A DNA stretch of 64,000 nucleotides from Monilinia fructicola (GCA_008692225.1 VICG01000013.1:1674001-1738000), one strand, 5' to 3'. Shown: positions 36,851-50,804, counted from the stretch's first letter. Program-made: numbers and translations. The notes: generated from the letters alone by a model not told the origin.

Positions 36851-39800
36851 CTAAAAACCAAAACTATCCAACAAGCTATTAGCCTCCGGTTCTTCGAAGA
36901 CGGTAGGCGGTGGCTTATGAGTTTGGCCATGTCCAGTTGTGTCTTTTTTATCTGCTGCTGTCGGTCCTATTCCACTAACAGGCAAATCCGCCACTACAAG
37001 TGAGCTTCTCCTCCTCAACATCTGTCTGGGATTTATCTCTCCATCAAAACTTTTGAAGTCTGGCTTAGTTGGAAGGAGAAACTCCCAATTTCTCACCAGA
37101 TCTAATGCTAACAAATCACAACCCATACGATCATACAACCTCGAATTGTGCAATACAAAGGCCCACTCAACTTTGGGAGTGACTTTGGATGCACCACGCA
37201 AGGTTTGCAATGTCTTCTGACGGAGTTGCGAGTAAAGAACAACTAGAGCAGGGTCATCGGTCAGGAAAAGTTTAGCTTGGAGATCGGGTGATTGTGGAGT
37301 TTCAAGGAGTGTATAAACTGGGGCCTAGAGTGATGATATTAGCTTTTGTATGCGAGTTTGCATAATAAAATATGTGATGGACTCTTACGATCAAAGCTCG
37401 CACAGCCATATCACGACGATGTAACATCCAGAAAGCCCACGATGCAAGCCATCGATTGCCCTCCTGAGCAGCTAATGGTAGAACTTTCTCTTCAAGAAGC
37501 TCTTTGAGGACAGGTCCATGCTCGCCCTCATACACACGAGTAACTGCTATCGCTAGTTGCAGATCCTTGAGTTGGCTCAAAATCACGTTAACCGCATCTT
37601 TGAGGCAGTCTGCTAGTAAGAAGAAAGCCGCAGCATATTCTAAATGCTGTCAGTAAGTCAAACAAAAGCAATAGACGCAGAACTCACCAAATCTGCGCTT
37701 CCCAAGTAAAGCATACGCATTTTTCATTGCAGCAGTACGCCACTTCTTTTCTGTGAAGTTGTTCGCTAGAAGTCTCGTCGTAGCCCCTTGTTCGCGATTC
37801 CACGCAGCCATGCGCCAAAGACCTTGTAGTACCGCCTTTTTCTTTAGAGCAAGATAATACAAACTGCAATCTATAGGATTTTTGAGATCACTCTTTGTAT
37901 ATTCATTCCGAGCAATTACTTCAAATTGAGTTTTCTGTCTTTTGTTAGCGTTTTTAAGATAGAATAGGAAGAACAATACACACCAGAGCATTTGCATCCG
38001 TCATCCACATAAATATGCCACTCTCCCGCGCATGCTCCCAAAGCATTCTTCCATGAAATTGCCGTGAAACCATATCTGCCAGGATATCCTGACTATTACT
38101 ATGGTACGCCCAGTTAATTTCTCTCCAAGAGAGTGCAAGTTCATTTGCACGACCGCGACGTAGAACGTGCTGCCTAAAGAAGAGCATAAACCTTGCAGCA
38201 TTATCGTCCATAGATCTACGTTGACGTTCAACAATAGCGACACATTCAACAATGTCAGCAAGGTGAATCTGTTCCTGCCTCGAAAGTTGAGGGAGTGCAA
38301 TCTGCGTCAACTTTTCAGTTATAGCAGCAGCAACGTTCTCTGTGACTGTCTCCACCTCATCGTCTTCGGAAAAGCCATCGAATGGAGACTTGATTCCTTT
38401 ACTAGCTGAAGGTGCATGTTCCGAGCCGACGTAGAAATCTTCAACGTTCATTCCGAGGTGTGAGTCGATTGGTTCACCCTCTATATAATATTTCAGGATC
38501 TTGTATAATGCCAATAGAATATGCTGAACTAATAAGTTCTTTCCAGCAAGTATGTATTGGCTCAAAAATTGCGGATGGTAAACTGGAAGTGGGCCATTTA
38601 GTCTCGAGACAATATCGAACAGATCCCAAGGAGTTTTACGGGGAGGTAGAACATTTGATGCTGACGGGTCAACCTCTTTATCATACACGAACAATTGGTT
38701 GCCAGCTCCAACAATGAAGTTACCACCTCCTAACCAAGTCGAATCACCAATTGGATGAGGTGTCAAATCTCGGATATTGACTTCTCGAATTGCTGCCCAT
38801 GCTGGCCCTTTATCCAGGTAATCATACCGCATCTGGGCCAATAATACAACGCGATAACGAAATCCAACGGCTAGTATAGATTGATCGTCTGGCGTTGAGG
38901 TCCAGTCCAGATCCTGAATAGTATCTTGCGATTCATAGTCCTGTGAATACTCGAGCCGTGCACCTCTAACGTCCCATATCGTCAATTCAGATCTACTTGA
39001 GTTCACAAGTGCAGCTTTACGTATAGAGCTCCCACTAGCTAAAGCAGGCTCGGTAATACCTGTATCTACAGAGCAAGTCTGTAGCCAATCAACCTTTTCT
39101 TTTTCTAAATCAATACGGGCGGTCCAAGACCTCAACAGTCCAGAATGCGTATAAGAGATTGCGATATCTCTTGCAAAAGTGTCCAAGAATCCCGAAATTA
39201 CGGGAGGAGAACCAGCTGGATCTACCGGTAAAACATAGGCCAGATCATCATTGTCTCCAAGGTCGAATTGACAAAACTCGCGAATGGAAGCTTCTTGATG
39301 ATAACCATTGACCTGAACGCTTCCCCTCCTTTGAGGTAACCTGACCTCCCATACGATACCCTTCATCTTCGAAGTTATTGTAGCGACATGAGCAACAGGA
39401 CCCTCCTTATTCACCTCGGGCAGCATGAGGATGCACAATGGCTTTCCTGCAACAGAGAATTCACAATCTGCCAGCTTGGCAGCTACAGAATGCCTAGTAT
39501 CCCACAGGGTAATGTGATCATGGTGCAAGTAAATCACAAAATTACCCTTTCTCATAACACATATTCTATGAACATGTTCAGATTGTGAGATGATGCTTTG
39601 GCGGAATACTGAAGTTCCACCTGCATGTTCCATATGCTTCCAAACTATACTTTCGTTGCCATCTGTGCGCGATACTACTGCACGTCCACTAACGTTACGC
39701 ACAATTTTTTTGATTGCACCTGAATGACCTGTCCATAGGGCTTTTGGTTTGAGGCGGTGTGATCTTGGTGAAGGATCAAATAAATCTGCTACATCGGCTT

Positions 39801-41081
39801 CAAAGAACTCAATTTTTCCATCAAAATGATGGACTAGAACATTGAGATTTCCACCAGACTGGTTGCAGAAATTATAGAGCTGAATATAGCTTGTATCATC
39901 GGTTAGATCCGTGGGTAAATTCAATTCAAGACCATGAACATGTGCAATATTAAAGATGTTAGTCGGTTGCCTTATCTTGGACCCGACATTCTCTAGCCCC
40001 CATGCAGAGAGATGCCCATGTTCATCCAGTACGACACAAATCTCCGGATTACGATTCGCAACCTCGATCAAATGTGCCAGAGCATGGTCTTCTTTCGAAT
40101 CGCCCGCCGCTCTCTCCTGCACCGCATGTTCTGTAGCAACCGTAAAGTCTCTGCCATCAATGATAAATGCGAATCTTAGCTTCGATACCTTGCTCTCGCC
40201 CAATCCTCTTGGTTGTATGGATTCTTGTAAATCAACCTGCCCCCAGAGTTGCAAACTTTGTAACGAATGTACATCTGTTGGGGCCCATATTCTCAGAATA
40301 TTGTCTGCACACACTGTATATAACACATTGTCAATTGTTTGGTCAACATGAAACGGCTTTCTCCAATGTATATTCGTGACGGCTCGTGGATGTGGTAGGT
40401 AGGTGAAATCGAATCTCGTATCATCATTTCCAAATGATAATCTCCTCCATATTTTCACAAATTTGTCGTACTTTCCACTAGACGCAATGAATGCCGAATC
40501 ATACGAGAAGTTTGCGAATTTGGCCGGATTCGCAAGCTGTTGTTTCCAGACTATAACTGGTGCATCGATTGTTGAATACAAAGTAAGCCATGAGCTCCCT
40601 ACCAACAGCTCTTCTGCTATTCCCCATGATAATGTATTTGCTGTATCGTTTCCGCACTCGTCAATTGAAATGCTATGTTGAAGGGACCACTAAATGTATT
40701 CAGCGCCGAATTCTGAAAAGACCAGCTATGGTTGTGTAATGCTAACCTTCAGCACACCTTCATCCTGCCCATATGGTTTATAAATCCTTATATTGGATCC
40801 TGCACATGTTGCTATCTTCCCAGTACCTTCGTCCAGCGCAATAGCCTCGAGCTGACTATCGTCGTCATCGTATATTGTTTGTAGGATCGTGTCTGCGCCA
40901 GTGAGTATAACAAAAGCATTTCCTGTGATATAGGCCTGTGAAACAGTTTCAGTAATAGCCAAAGCAATGCAGAATGCATACGAGGTTGATCTAGACTCAC
41001 TATAAGCCTCCTGTTGTCCCAATAACCAGTACAGACAGCTTGAAGCTTGGCCTGTGCCTTTCCAGGAAGCACTGCTCTCAT
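36851..41081 (-). CDS. rav1: RAVE complex subunit Rav1 (V-ATPase assembly)
   Basis: Regulator of reversible assembly of the vacuolar H+-ATPase, working with Rav2 and Skp1; 1,315 aa against about 1,357 in yeast. Exons 41081-41001, 40935-40747, 40689-37984, 37934-37688, 37639-37389 and 37324-36851 give exactly 1,316 codons with no correction. The start MRAVLPGKAQAKLQAVC leads to WD40-type beta-propeller blades (YDKFVKIWRRLSFG, NILRIWAPTDVHSLQSLQLW, SIVWKHMEHAGGTS). The Rav1p_C domain follows (YLALKKKAVLQGLWRMAAWN, LLGKRRFEYAAAFFLLADCL, RLYDRMGCDLLALDLVRNW). It marks the right boundary of the metabolite block. The lack of frame breaks in 4 kb is notable beside its neighbours. Confidence 0.95.
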
Positions 41082-41831
41082 ACTATTTATCAGAGCGCAT
41101 TCCGGGGCATGTTTTCAATAAAATGGCACAAATAGTTCTCGGTGCAAGTAAATTTCAATGGCAGATTATTAGAGGGAAGTCAAAAACCATGCTAGAGAGT
41201 TGATGGAGATCATTCGCGATTATGGTATCGATTTGGAGCTCTTGACTCGGTGAATAGATTGTGCGGTTCCGAGACAAGAAATCAGCAGGATGATCATCTA
41301 CACTCTCATCCCAGTTCAAATCATAGACAATCAAGTTTCCAGTCTTCACTTGCACAATTAGAGCGTTTCTATTTGGTAATAATCATATTAAAAGAATCTA
41401 GGTGTGATAAGTCTAATCTACGTTAAAGCAGCTCAATATTGAGAGGTTCTTACATGCCACATGGATATAAATCCATGCAGGAAGTTCCCCACTCCAAAGT
41501 AGGAGTGTTCTCAATTGAGAGCAGCAAAATGTAAATTCGATTATCGAGTCGATGTGGATGCAAGTCCATCTCTCCAGACGGCTATCTGCTGGAGGAAAAC
41601 GCCATATAACCAATACTCCGTACCACGACATTTGTCGGTATCCAATCGTTATGCAGTGACCAAAACGCCATGCTAAAACAAATATCCATGCTTGCAACGT
41701 AAACTCCATCTTATGCCCTGTGTTCCATTCCCTGTGATGAAACAACAATCCGTCTTTTTCCTGGTAGTAATGCAATCCCTAAACACCGCCGCAATGCTCC
41801 ATATCCAATATAGGCCAGTCATTAATTCGTA
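41082..41831. other. Intergenic region between SFI1 and RAV1
   Basis: 750 bp between two minus-strand genes; it should hold the RAV1 promoter and the SFI1 3' UTR. Two short minus-strand frames (41155-41355 and 41413-41775) lack conserved features and are not accepted as genes. Confidence 0.45.
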
Positions 41832-44800
41832 TTATCCTTCGGGAATGTCTGGAAACCCTCCACCCATTCCTAGCGTACTCCTTCCTCTTCTAAAATTGGG
41901 CATTGACGACCCATAAATTCCTGTTCTCAACTGTCGCTCAAGAGGAGTGGTCAATGGCGCCCTTGGAGTGGTAGAATGAAATCTTGCTGATGCAGCAAGA
42001 ACTCGTTGTGATCTTCGCGATGGCGTAGCCATATAACCCGGCTTTGGGGTTATTGGATTCAACGCAGGTGGATCGAATGAAATTGTCGTTCTATGTGGAG
42101 GATCCCTCTCATGGAGCCTCTTAGTGATCTCATCCATATCAACTTCTTCTCCAAAATCTGACCAATTCTCTGCTGTATCAGTCCCAGGAGGAGTACCGAT
42201 GTCTACAATGGGTCGCTGCTGTGCGGTTCGATACCGCCAGTGGGCAAACATCTTTCTGTGTCCCTTCCTCGTGTTCTTATCGTACACTTCCTTCGCTGTG
42301 TTTGCCATAGCCTTCGTTTGAATTGCCCGCAAGCTCCATTTCCGAAGCGTCTCGGTCTCTCGGCGTTCTTGAAAGTCCAACGTTGCCTCGATATTCAATG
42401 CTTGTAATGCCCATGCACGATCCTTCCACCTGTTAAAGAATTTCCTCATCACCATTTCTTTCCAAAGAGGTTCCAATTCAGCCACTTCTTCTGTACGTGC
42501 CTTCCACTGATCAAACATGTTCATCCCTATGATGACCGTCTTATTGTGGGCAAATTCACGTGCCTGCTCGTTCTTTGCCATTTTCTCCCGCGCCTTTTCG
42601 CGCCATCGTGAAAACATATCTCTCGCGAGGTATATTTTTCTGTTCCTTCGAACTTTGGCATATGCAACTTTACGCTTCTCTCGTTTCGATTTGGCTGTCG
42701 CTTCTCTCCACCTTTTCAGCGCTTTCGATGCCGTGAAAAAAATAGTTGGCAGCGTTAGCCATTCTGTTCAGTCTTGCGACTCGTTGGAGCTGCTCGCGCA
42801 TGGAGTCTAGACATCGACCTACAATTCGTGGCGCTTGAAACTCTTTCGCTTGGGCTTCAATCTCAGCTCGATCGTTCATTCTCGCATACCACTGTTTGAG
42901 GACGTAAGTTGCTACATTTTTATTATCATGTCGTCGAGCTGTCTCTTCGCGCTCCCAACGTCTACTTCGTGAGTCTTGAGCCCTATCAAACCAGACTTCC
43001 AAGCAGGCGGATTTAACTCCTTCTTTCTTCTGTCTTTCCAAAACCACCAGTTGAGTCTGCAACCTCCAGCTCTTGAAAGCTTTTGCAACAACTCGGTCGT
43101 CCGAAACGGCTTGCAGTCTTTTCAGTTTAGTCTGATGTCGCCATTTTGTAAATGCTTCGCGAAGAATCTTGCCACGATCAATCTCTGCGGCTTGTTTCTC
43201 TTGCTGGGCGTGAAGTTTCCAAGTCGAAAGGGATGTCTTGAGCAAGCGTGCATTTTGACTGGCCTCTACTGTCTTCTTAGCAGGAGCAAGCTGAGCTTCA
43301 CGGCGCCATTGTAGCATAGCTGCGGCCAATTTTTTGGCCTTGGCTGCACGCTCGGCTCTTTCATTCAGCGCGACTTGCTTTTCCGTCCTGTCTTTCCAGG
43401 TATCCATGGTTTTGGTGACCACATTCAACAGTCTCTCATCCTCTGCTAGTTGAGTGGCTTCGTTCACAGCTTGGGCCTTTCCGACCCATGCTGATAAGGC
43501 CCGTTGCTTATTCTTTTGTTCGACTCGTTGAGTGAACTCTGCCACTTTTTTCTCCTGGCCCATTTTCGAAAATACTCGTCCGAGAAGGTTGCCCTTGGCC
43601 ACTTGAGCAGCCATATTCGACTTCGCATCGATTTCCTCCTTCTTTGCTTTCCATTTGCCAAAAAACTTCCGAAGTTGGAATTGGCGTGCTTTCTCCTCGT
43701 TCTCTTCAGCCTTCTTCTCGTTCGCTTCAGTGTGAGCCTTCCAGGCGCCAAAAACTCGCGATCTGGTCATTTGTCTCTCTGCGACTTTGGTGATTGCCAC
43801 CTTTTCACGAGCCGTCTCCGCCCAGTGAGTAAATGCCTTCTGTTTGAGGTGGTTATTTCTGAGTTTTTCAGCCCTTCTCTCAAGTTTTGCAAATCGTTCC
43901 TCCATGTCTCGAAGTTTTTGTTGGGCTTCCAAATGAGCTTGTTCTGCCTTTTCAGCCACTTCTTGGGCCAATTGGAGTTGTCGTTTTGCCTCTTTCCTTT
44001 CGCGAAGCATTTCAAGCCAGCCGGAGAATGCTTGTGTTGTGAGGGCTTGATTGTCGTGTTTCGAAGCCATGGCTTCAAGTTGCGCATTTCGTGCCACACG
44101 CTCTTTTGCTTGATCTCGCCACGCAAGCAGCTTTTTTGTGACAAAAATGCCAAAGTAGTGCTCGTTGATAACAGCTGCTCTCCGCTCTAAATAGTCTACG
44201 GATACCTTGCTTTCAACAACATCGCTCGAGTCATATTGTTCTGCAGCTTCTGCAGCTTCTGTAGTGGTCGTCAACTCATCGCTGGTATCTTGATGTTCGT
44301 TTGTGATTTCGTGTAGGGGAATTCGACTGGATGGATAACCTCTTTGAGCACCTCTCTGTGGATATCGATTTATTGTGCGGATACTGCCTTGTGTCGAGAC
44401 TGATGTGCGACGTCTACGAAGTGGTTCATCCTCGCTGGCTGCTAGCCAATTTCTAACATTGTTCACTCCGCGTTCTTCACGTCCCTTTTGCGTGGTTCTA
44501 GGTGGTTGTGGTGTAGGCTCCGGGATAGGCTCCGGTGATACTGCACGTGTAGCTTCTGATATAAAGCTCTTTAATTCATTAATCTTGGCGGGTGTGGCTG
44601 GCCCAAGAGGAAGGGGAGAGAATGACCGATTCCTTTTATGTTTTGGCTCATCTGCTTGTGCTTGAGCTGCCTTTTCCAAGTCTAGAACTCCGCTCTCCGA
44701 ATTGCGTCGTGGTAATGGTGAATCATTCTCATCGTTATAGAGAGTGTCGCTTTCTTTGTTATCTGCGATCTCTGGTGAAGTGACTTTGCTACTTCGTAGA

Positions 44801-45210
44801 TATACATGTGAATCGGTATCAAATTCGAGGGTAATGCCTCTGCGCGCCAAAACTTCTTCAAATTTTTCGAAAAGTGTGCCATTGAAATCACGCAAGTTGC
44901 CAATCTTGAACAGAAGTCTAGCATATCTATTATCATGATCGGTGTCAATTCCAACTCGGGGTAGGATCTCATAGTAAGATCTGAAGAGCGCGTTGGTGGG
45001 CAGTCTATCGCGTGAAGGAAGAGTGGGTAAGATTTGTTGCGCCCGGACAACAATATCATGTAGAATAACCAAATCTGTCACATGTTAGCATCCATGATTG
45101 TATGCTCAATTGAACTCAAGCATACCATCATCAGTATAGTAGGGTTCATCAGTGGTAAACCAACTGGTGGCGGCGCCGTCGCGTGTGGACGGAATTGACA
45201 AAGGAGACAT
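41832..45210 (-). CDS. sfi1: Sfi1-type centrin-binding spindle pole body protein
   Basis: Structural protein of the spindle pole body half-bridge that binds centrin (Cdc31) along a long helix; about 1,108 aa. Exons 45210-45126 and 45074-41832. The N-terminal region (LVILHDIVVRAQQILPTLPS, LFRSYYEILPRVGIDTDHDN) matches fungal Sfi1. The centre holds about 20 repeats of 30-36 residues with the pattern of a hydrophobic residue, then xxW(K/R), for example FGAWKAHTEANEK, LSTWKLHAQQEK and FTKWRHQTKLKRL. The C-terminal part is Pro/Ser/Arg-rich. One extra base in the A7 run at 42736-42742 breaks the frame near the last third; the corrected length is exactly 1,109 codons. Confidence 0.92.
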
Positions 45211-45972
45211 GGGACCTTATCAAAAGGCATATACGGGAAAAGTAATTTTGTTAATTTTTTGTACATACAATATCGATCGGCGATAAACAAGCAATCAAAA
45301 GCGAACAGCAAGGTACAGCAATGTACAGCAAGGTATAGACCAATCAGTATGAGAATGAGAATTGCACAAATTTCTTGGAGCTATGGGAATTGTAAGTTGT
45401 GAATTATCAACGCGAACTGATGCTGAAGAGTGGAACATTTTTCCGCGACTTTGGTGAAATGATATACGGACGCGACGGTTTTAAGGTTTGACTTTGTGAC
45501 GGAGACTACTTGACGAGAGGTTTATACTGGCTCGCTAGGCGTTGGCTCACGTGATCCTAGCTCCATTGAGCTTAGCGCAAAGCCAATCTGACTAGCTAGC
45601 TTGATCCCCCTGCTCCCTCCCTAAATTGAATTGTTGAATCGAGAAGACTAACGCAATGGATGACTAATCGATGGATCATGTTCATGGGATTCCCTAGGTA
45701 GGTAGGTAATGAGATCATGTACTTATCACCTACTAGGTAGGTACTCAATTATTATATACCTACGTCGATAGTAAGCAGTGAGGAAGCTCTTACACTTCTC
45801 GATATCAACATCTATCAATCAATTAAGCCATCACCATACCATCTGAACAGACCTCCCTCGGCTAGGTATTGTGGTAATAATTTCTATCAGATCATCACTA
45901 CCTAGGTAGTTCTAGTTCTATCAGATATTCAGCAACCAACTCCTGTGATCCTCTCACGCAAAATCTTCACCA
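45211..45972. promoter_or_regulatory. Divergent promoter region rich in TAGGTAGG motifs
   Basis: 762 bp between SFI1 and the twin-CX9C gene. The part from 45690 to 45910 contains CCTAGGTAGGTAGG, CCTACTAGGTAGGTAC, ATACCTACG and CTACCTAGGTAG, the same palindromic family seen upstream of the RasGAP gene. Confidence 0.5.
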
Positions 45973-46282
45973 TGCCTACACGAACGCGACCAATTGAGAA
46001 ATTTGCACAAGCTGTTGCCAAGTGCTCCACTGAGGTATACATTCCTTCCTACCATCAATTATTCGCCTTTATAACGCTGGGCAAAGTCCATTGACGAATT
46101 TCGTGATAGGCCTCTGCTTATGGGAAATGCATTGTGGCGGATTATAACTCGGTTCATAAGGATAAATGTTTGACCGAATTTTTGAGATTAAAGGATTGTT
46201 ATTTGGTAGGTTAGCTAATATTTGCATATCGTTCTGTTCTTCGAGGCTTACATTCATTTAGGTTGCTGCAAAGAAAAAGTGA
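45973..46282 (+). CDS. Small twin-CX9C protein, NDUFAF8-like
   Basis: A three-exon gene of about 60 codons: 45973 to about 46034, 46110-46205 and 46262-46282. Predicted protein: PTRTRPIEKFAQAVAKCSTE, then ASAYGKCIVADYNSVHKDKC, then LTEFLRLKDCYL and VAAKKK. It contains two Cys-x9-Cys pairs (one pair spans the first intron), the signature of proteins oxidised by Mia40 in the mitochondrial intermembrane space. The size and SxYGxC...C...F.xLKDC pattern fit the complex I assembly factor NDUFAF8 (C17orf89). The exact base count at the end of exon 1 should be rechecked because the frame there depends on one A. Phase of exons 2 and 3 is clean. Confidence 0.72.
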
Positions 46283-46601
46283 AAAGCGAGTCATTTCTAG
46301 GGAATATAATTCACTGATGTCGTACGCTACGTTTTGCTTCAATTCCACGTGTATGTATTGCTCGCTGTATATGACCAGTTTTATCCCCCATCTACACTTA
46401 CTAGATACCCAAGCCTGGCATTTGGGAAATTTCGCCTGTAACGTTATCACCTCGTCGCAGTTAATGACAGATGTGTGCATGAACAGAATTTACTGCAATG
46501 TGTTCTTGGTCTTCATAAAATAGCTGCTACTGTGAATTCTAAAAGTTCAACTATCTAGAATGCCCTTTTATACCCGAAAAACATGTCTATCAAACATCAA
46601 A

Positions 46602-49600
46602 TCATAATTTCAACAATCTGAGTAAAAATGTTGCCTTTTGGATCTCCTGTTCCTCTTCAAGAATCACACCCTCATCTGCTGCACTTCCCTGGGTTTCAAG
46701 TAGAGGCCTTCGCAATGATTTTTCGATTGCTTGTGCTTGACTTGTGAAGGCTTCACGTAGGCCAATGCTTGAAGGATCCTCGAGGACCTTGTACTCCATC
46801 TTGATATCATCAGTTGGTTGAAGACCAGCCTTCTTGCGCAACCTTTGTACCCGATTAATGATCTCTCGTCCCAATGCTTCATCAGCAAGGTCTGCATGAA
46901 GCTCTACATCTAAGATAGTAAGAACATCCTCATCTGTGTTAGTCTCAAGATTCTTGGAGGCTTCATCATCCTTAAGACCTCGCTTAACAACCAAATCCCC
47001 TTCTTCGAGCTTGATACCATCGACAACGATTGACTTCTCTAGTACGTAGTTGTGAACTTGTTCACTGGTTAATCCTGGTAAGGCCTTCTTAACCTTCTGT
47101 ACTTCCTTCTTCAGTTTCTTTCCAAGGACTGGCCAGTCGGCATTGACACTGTATTGCACATTGTACTTCGCTTCATCCGAGGTGAGAACAAGCTCTCTGA
47201 TGTTGAGCTCCTCGGTAATGTAACCTTCCAAGGAACGAACATCTTCCAAATAGACCGGATCGTGATGAATGACGATCAAAGTTTTGAGAGGGGTCTTAAG
47301 ACCAATTGTGCGACGTTCTCTAGAAACTCTACCCAATTCAATGACACGTTGCATGCGACCTACACGGCGTTCAACCTCTACGTCGAAGAGCTCCTCCCTG
47401 ACATCAGGGAATGTCAAGAAATGTACACTTCGTGCATCTTCTGCTTGTAACTCTTTAGGAATGTGAGGTAATAGACGTTGATAGATGTTATCTGTGAGGA
47501 AAGGTGTGAAAGGTGCAAGACCTCTTGCCAGGGTATAGAGAACCTCGAAGAGGGTGTTAAGGGCATGCTTAGTGTCATCTAACCCAGATTCACCCTTGAG
47601 ACGTTTGCGATTGAAACGAATGTACCAATTCGTGGTATTGTCGATAAGATCCAACAATCGAGGAACGACGGTGTAGAGACGGTAGCCTTGGTTTGTTAGA
47701 CAAAATTCAAAGAAATCTTTGCAAAAACAAACTCACCTGCCATCTCCTGATTGACAAACTTGAGAAGACTCTGACAACTAGCAAGAATCCATCGGTCCAT
47801 CACATTAGTGTTAGTAGCCTCTGCAGTAGGGTCAAAAATATAATCAACGTTCTCCATCTTCTTCAACAATGCCACTTGTCCTTCGAAGAATTTGTAACTG
47901 TTCCATAAAGGAAGAAGAACCTTGCTCACAACCTCCTTGACTCCAGCTTCTTTGAAACGCAATGGCTCGGCTCTTACGACTGGGGAGTTGATGAGATAGA
48001 GACGTAAAGCATCAGAACCATATTTATCCATGACAATGCCAGGATCGGGATAATTCTTCAAGCGTTTTGACATTTTCTTGCCGTCTTCCGCAAGAACAAT
48101 TCCATTGACAACGCAGTTCTTGAAAGGAGAAACACCGAATAAATGTGTACCTAAGACAAGAAGGGTATAGAACCATCCTCTGGTTTGATCAAGCCCTTCG
48201 GCAATGAAATCACCAGGAAAAGACTGCTCAAATTTCTCCTTATTTTCGAAAGGATAATGTTGACTTGCATATGGCATACTGCCAGACTCGAACCAACAAT
48301 CAAAGACTTCCTCAATTCGCTTCAATTGACCCTTACCCAGTTTACTAGGGATGGTGATGTGGTCAATCTTGTCTCGATGGAGGTCGGTAATCTCGCCTTC
48401 GTAGCCACTGAGTTCCTTCAACTCGGCAATACTACTAATACATACCTTCTCCTCATAATCATCACTGACCCAGATGGGAATTGGGGTGCCCCAATATCTG
48501 TTTCGGGAAACGTTCCAATCACGGGCATTTTCAATCCAGCTAGCGAATCGCTTTTCTTTGACGAATGAAGGAGTCCAGTGCGAACCTTCGATATTCTTCA
48601 ACATATCAGGAATGATTTCGGGTATTCTGATAAACCAGGAAGGAACAACTCGGTAGATCAAAGGTGTATCTGATCTTGGACACATAGGATAACTATGCTT
48701 GATTGAAGATTCAACAATTAGACGTCCGGTGCCCTTCAAATGTTTGATGATAGCTTTGTCGGCTGCTTTGACATGTAGACCGGCAAAATCTCGAACTTTC
48801 TCAGTAAAGTGACCCGTCTCATTGATTGGACATGGAGCTGGTCGCTTTTCGCTAATGATGCCGGCCTCCATTGCAACATTGTAATCTTCCTCTCCGAAAG
48901 CAGGCGCTTGATGAACAATACCAACACCACTGTCGTCAGTAACATATGCAGCATTCAGGACTTTAAACCCATTATCCTTAAACTCTTCATAGAAATAGTC
49001 GAAGAGTGGCTCATATTGCCAACCAAGCATATCACTACCCTTGATCTTTTCAACAATCTTGAACTTGGCCTTCTTCGGATCTTTGTACAGTGTACCCAGT
49101 AACTTCTCCAACAAAATATAGTTCTTGCCGGAAGCTTCATCATGAATTTTAACGTACTCGAAATTTGGGTGCGCGGCTAAGCCAGTGTGAGATGGGAGTG
49201 TCCAAGGTGTGGTTGTCCATGCCAAAAGACATGTCGAAGGGTCTTTCAACAATGGGAAAGATACAACAACTGCTGGGTCAGTGACGTCTTGATAGTTTTG
49301 ATTTGCTTCAAAATTGCTCAAGGCTGTGGTGAGGACTGTTGAGTATGGCATAACTCGATAACCTTGGTAGACAGATCCTTTCTTAAAGATCTCACTGAAT
49401 ATCCACCATTCTGATTCCATGAAGTTTGTATCCATTGTCTATGATTGTCAGCCATGAAAGACAACGCTCTAATAAGAACCAACCTTGTAGTCATTATCAA
49501 AATCGATCCAACGGCCTAATCTATCAATTGTTGTGCGCCATTCGGTAGAGTATCGCATGACAATAGCTCTACATTCCTCGTTGTATTTTGCAAGACCCAT

Positions 49601-49967
49601 TTTCATGACAGCATCTTTTCCAGATATACCAAATTTCTTGTCAATCTCGTGTTCAATGGGTAAACCGTGTGTGTCCCATCCAGCACGTCTCTCAACATGA
49701 TAACCTTTCATTGACCAATATCGAGTGATGGTATCCTTGATAGTGGAGGCCAACAAGTGACCATAATGAGGTAAACCGGTCGCGAAAGGAGGCCCATCAT
49801 AGAAGGTATATCGAGGCTTTCCTTCAGAAAGTCTACATAAAAACAAATGCTGTCAGAAAATAAACTCACTTCCAATTGTTCAAAGTGACTTACTCGAGTT
49901 GTCGCTCGAAAGCTTTAATCTCTTTCCACACCTTGAGAACCTCTTCTTCTTCTTTGGGAAAATCCAT
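46602..49967 (-). CDS. Isoleucyl-tRNA synthetase, cytosolic
   Basis: Class I aminoacyl-tRNA synthetase that charges tRNA-Ile; 1,069 aa, like yeast Ils1 (1,072). Exons 49967-49894, 49832-49484, 49438-47737 and 47686-46602 total exactly 1,070 codons with no correction. The HIGH-type motif is [16 protein letters not shown] and the KMSKS-type motif is [16 protein letters not shown]. The editing domain shows [33 protein letters not shown] and the C-terminal anticodon-binding part ([18 protein letters not shown]) are typical. No mitochondrial presequence is visible before [16 protein letters not shown], so the cytosolic form is expected. Confidence 0.96.
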
Positions 49968-50804
49968 ATTTCTTGTGTTTGGAGTATGGAAAGTCTAAAA
50001 GATGTTGGAGGAAGACAGACAGTGCGGTGGATATAATTTTGGCGGGGTCGAGACGAGGGGTGTGAGTCAAAATTAATCGTTTACATCTTGACACAGCCAA
50101 TTAAAGCGGCCTCGGGAGTCATAACATAACCTTCTCGAGGCTGTGACTCAGCCTTTCCAGCCAGTTGAAGGCCAAAGCGTTCCACTCATAGTTACTGCCA
50201 GATCTAGTCCTTTTCTAGTTAGCACGTGGCTGGAAGCTAAGGCGGTAAGAATTCATGTGACATTCCCAACAATACCTAGGTACTTACTAGATGGGTTTCG
50301 AATTCATGGTCGACGTCCTCGACTGAGAACATTAAGTTTGTTGTTAAACATACAGCCAAAATCAAAGTATTGTTGCTACAACGAACGATTCATGAAACTA
50401 GTGTTTGGACTGTAATGGTTCTCGGGGGCTATGAGCACAAACAGCATGACCTGGGGGACCTGGAGGACCTGCAGCTGGAGGACCAATCTCCTGAGATGGT
50501 GTACTTCGGTCTTCTTTTCTTCCTGGATACGTTTTATATCTTATCCTATTTTGTCGTGGTGGCTTTAGCCTCCTTCACCCTTCATAGTAGGTAGTAGGGT
50601 GTTAATCGTCATCATTTCTTGATTACATATCAAAAGGCAACACTTCAGCTGGACCTGAATTACGCCAAGTATCAATTTGTTGTGCGTGATGGATTACTAA
50701 CCGCAGCATGGCCTGCAATATTGGAATATATAAGTACATGAAAAGAGCGAGAAGTTCAGTTACTTTAGTGTACCAAAAGATTTCCCATACTCGTACTTAT
50801 TAGA
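49968..50804. other. Divergent promoter region, isoleucyl-tRNA synthetase/GMC oxidoreductase
   Basis: 837 bp between the two start codons, with one TACCTAGGTA motif near 50274-50283. Short frames here lack conserved features. Confidence 0.45.

Noticed and set aside
41155..41775. Two short minus-strand frames upstream of RAV1 as genes
   Set aside because: No conserved motif, unusual Trp/Cys-rich composition, and position within the expected RAV1 promoter.
50370..50594. Small hydrophobic plus-strand frame between the isoleucyl-tRNA synthetase and GMC genes
   Set aside because: Repetitive GGACCTGGAGGACC sequence produces it; no homology or splice context.
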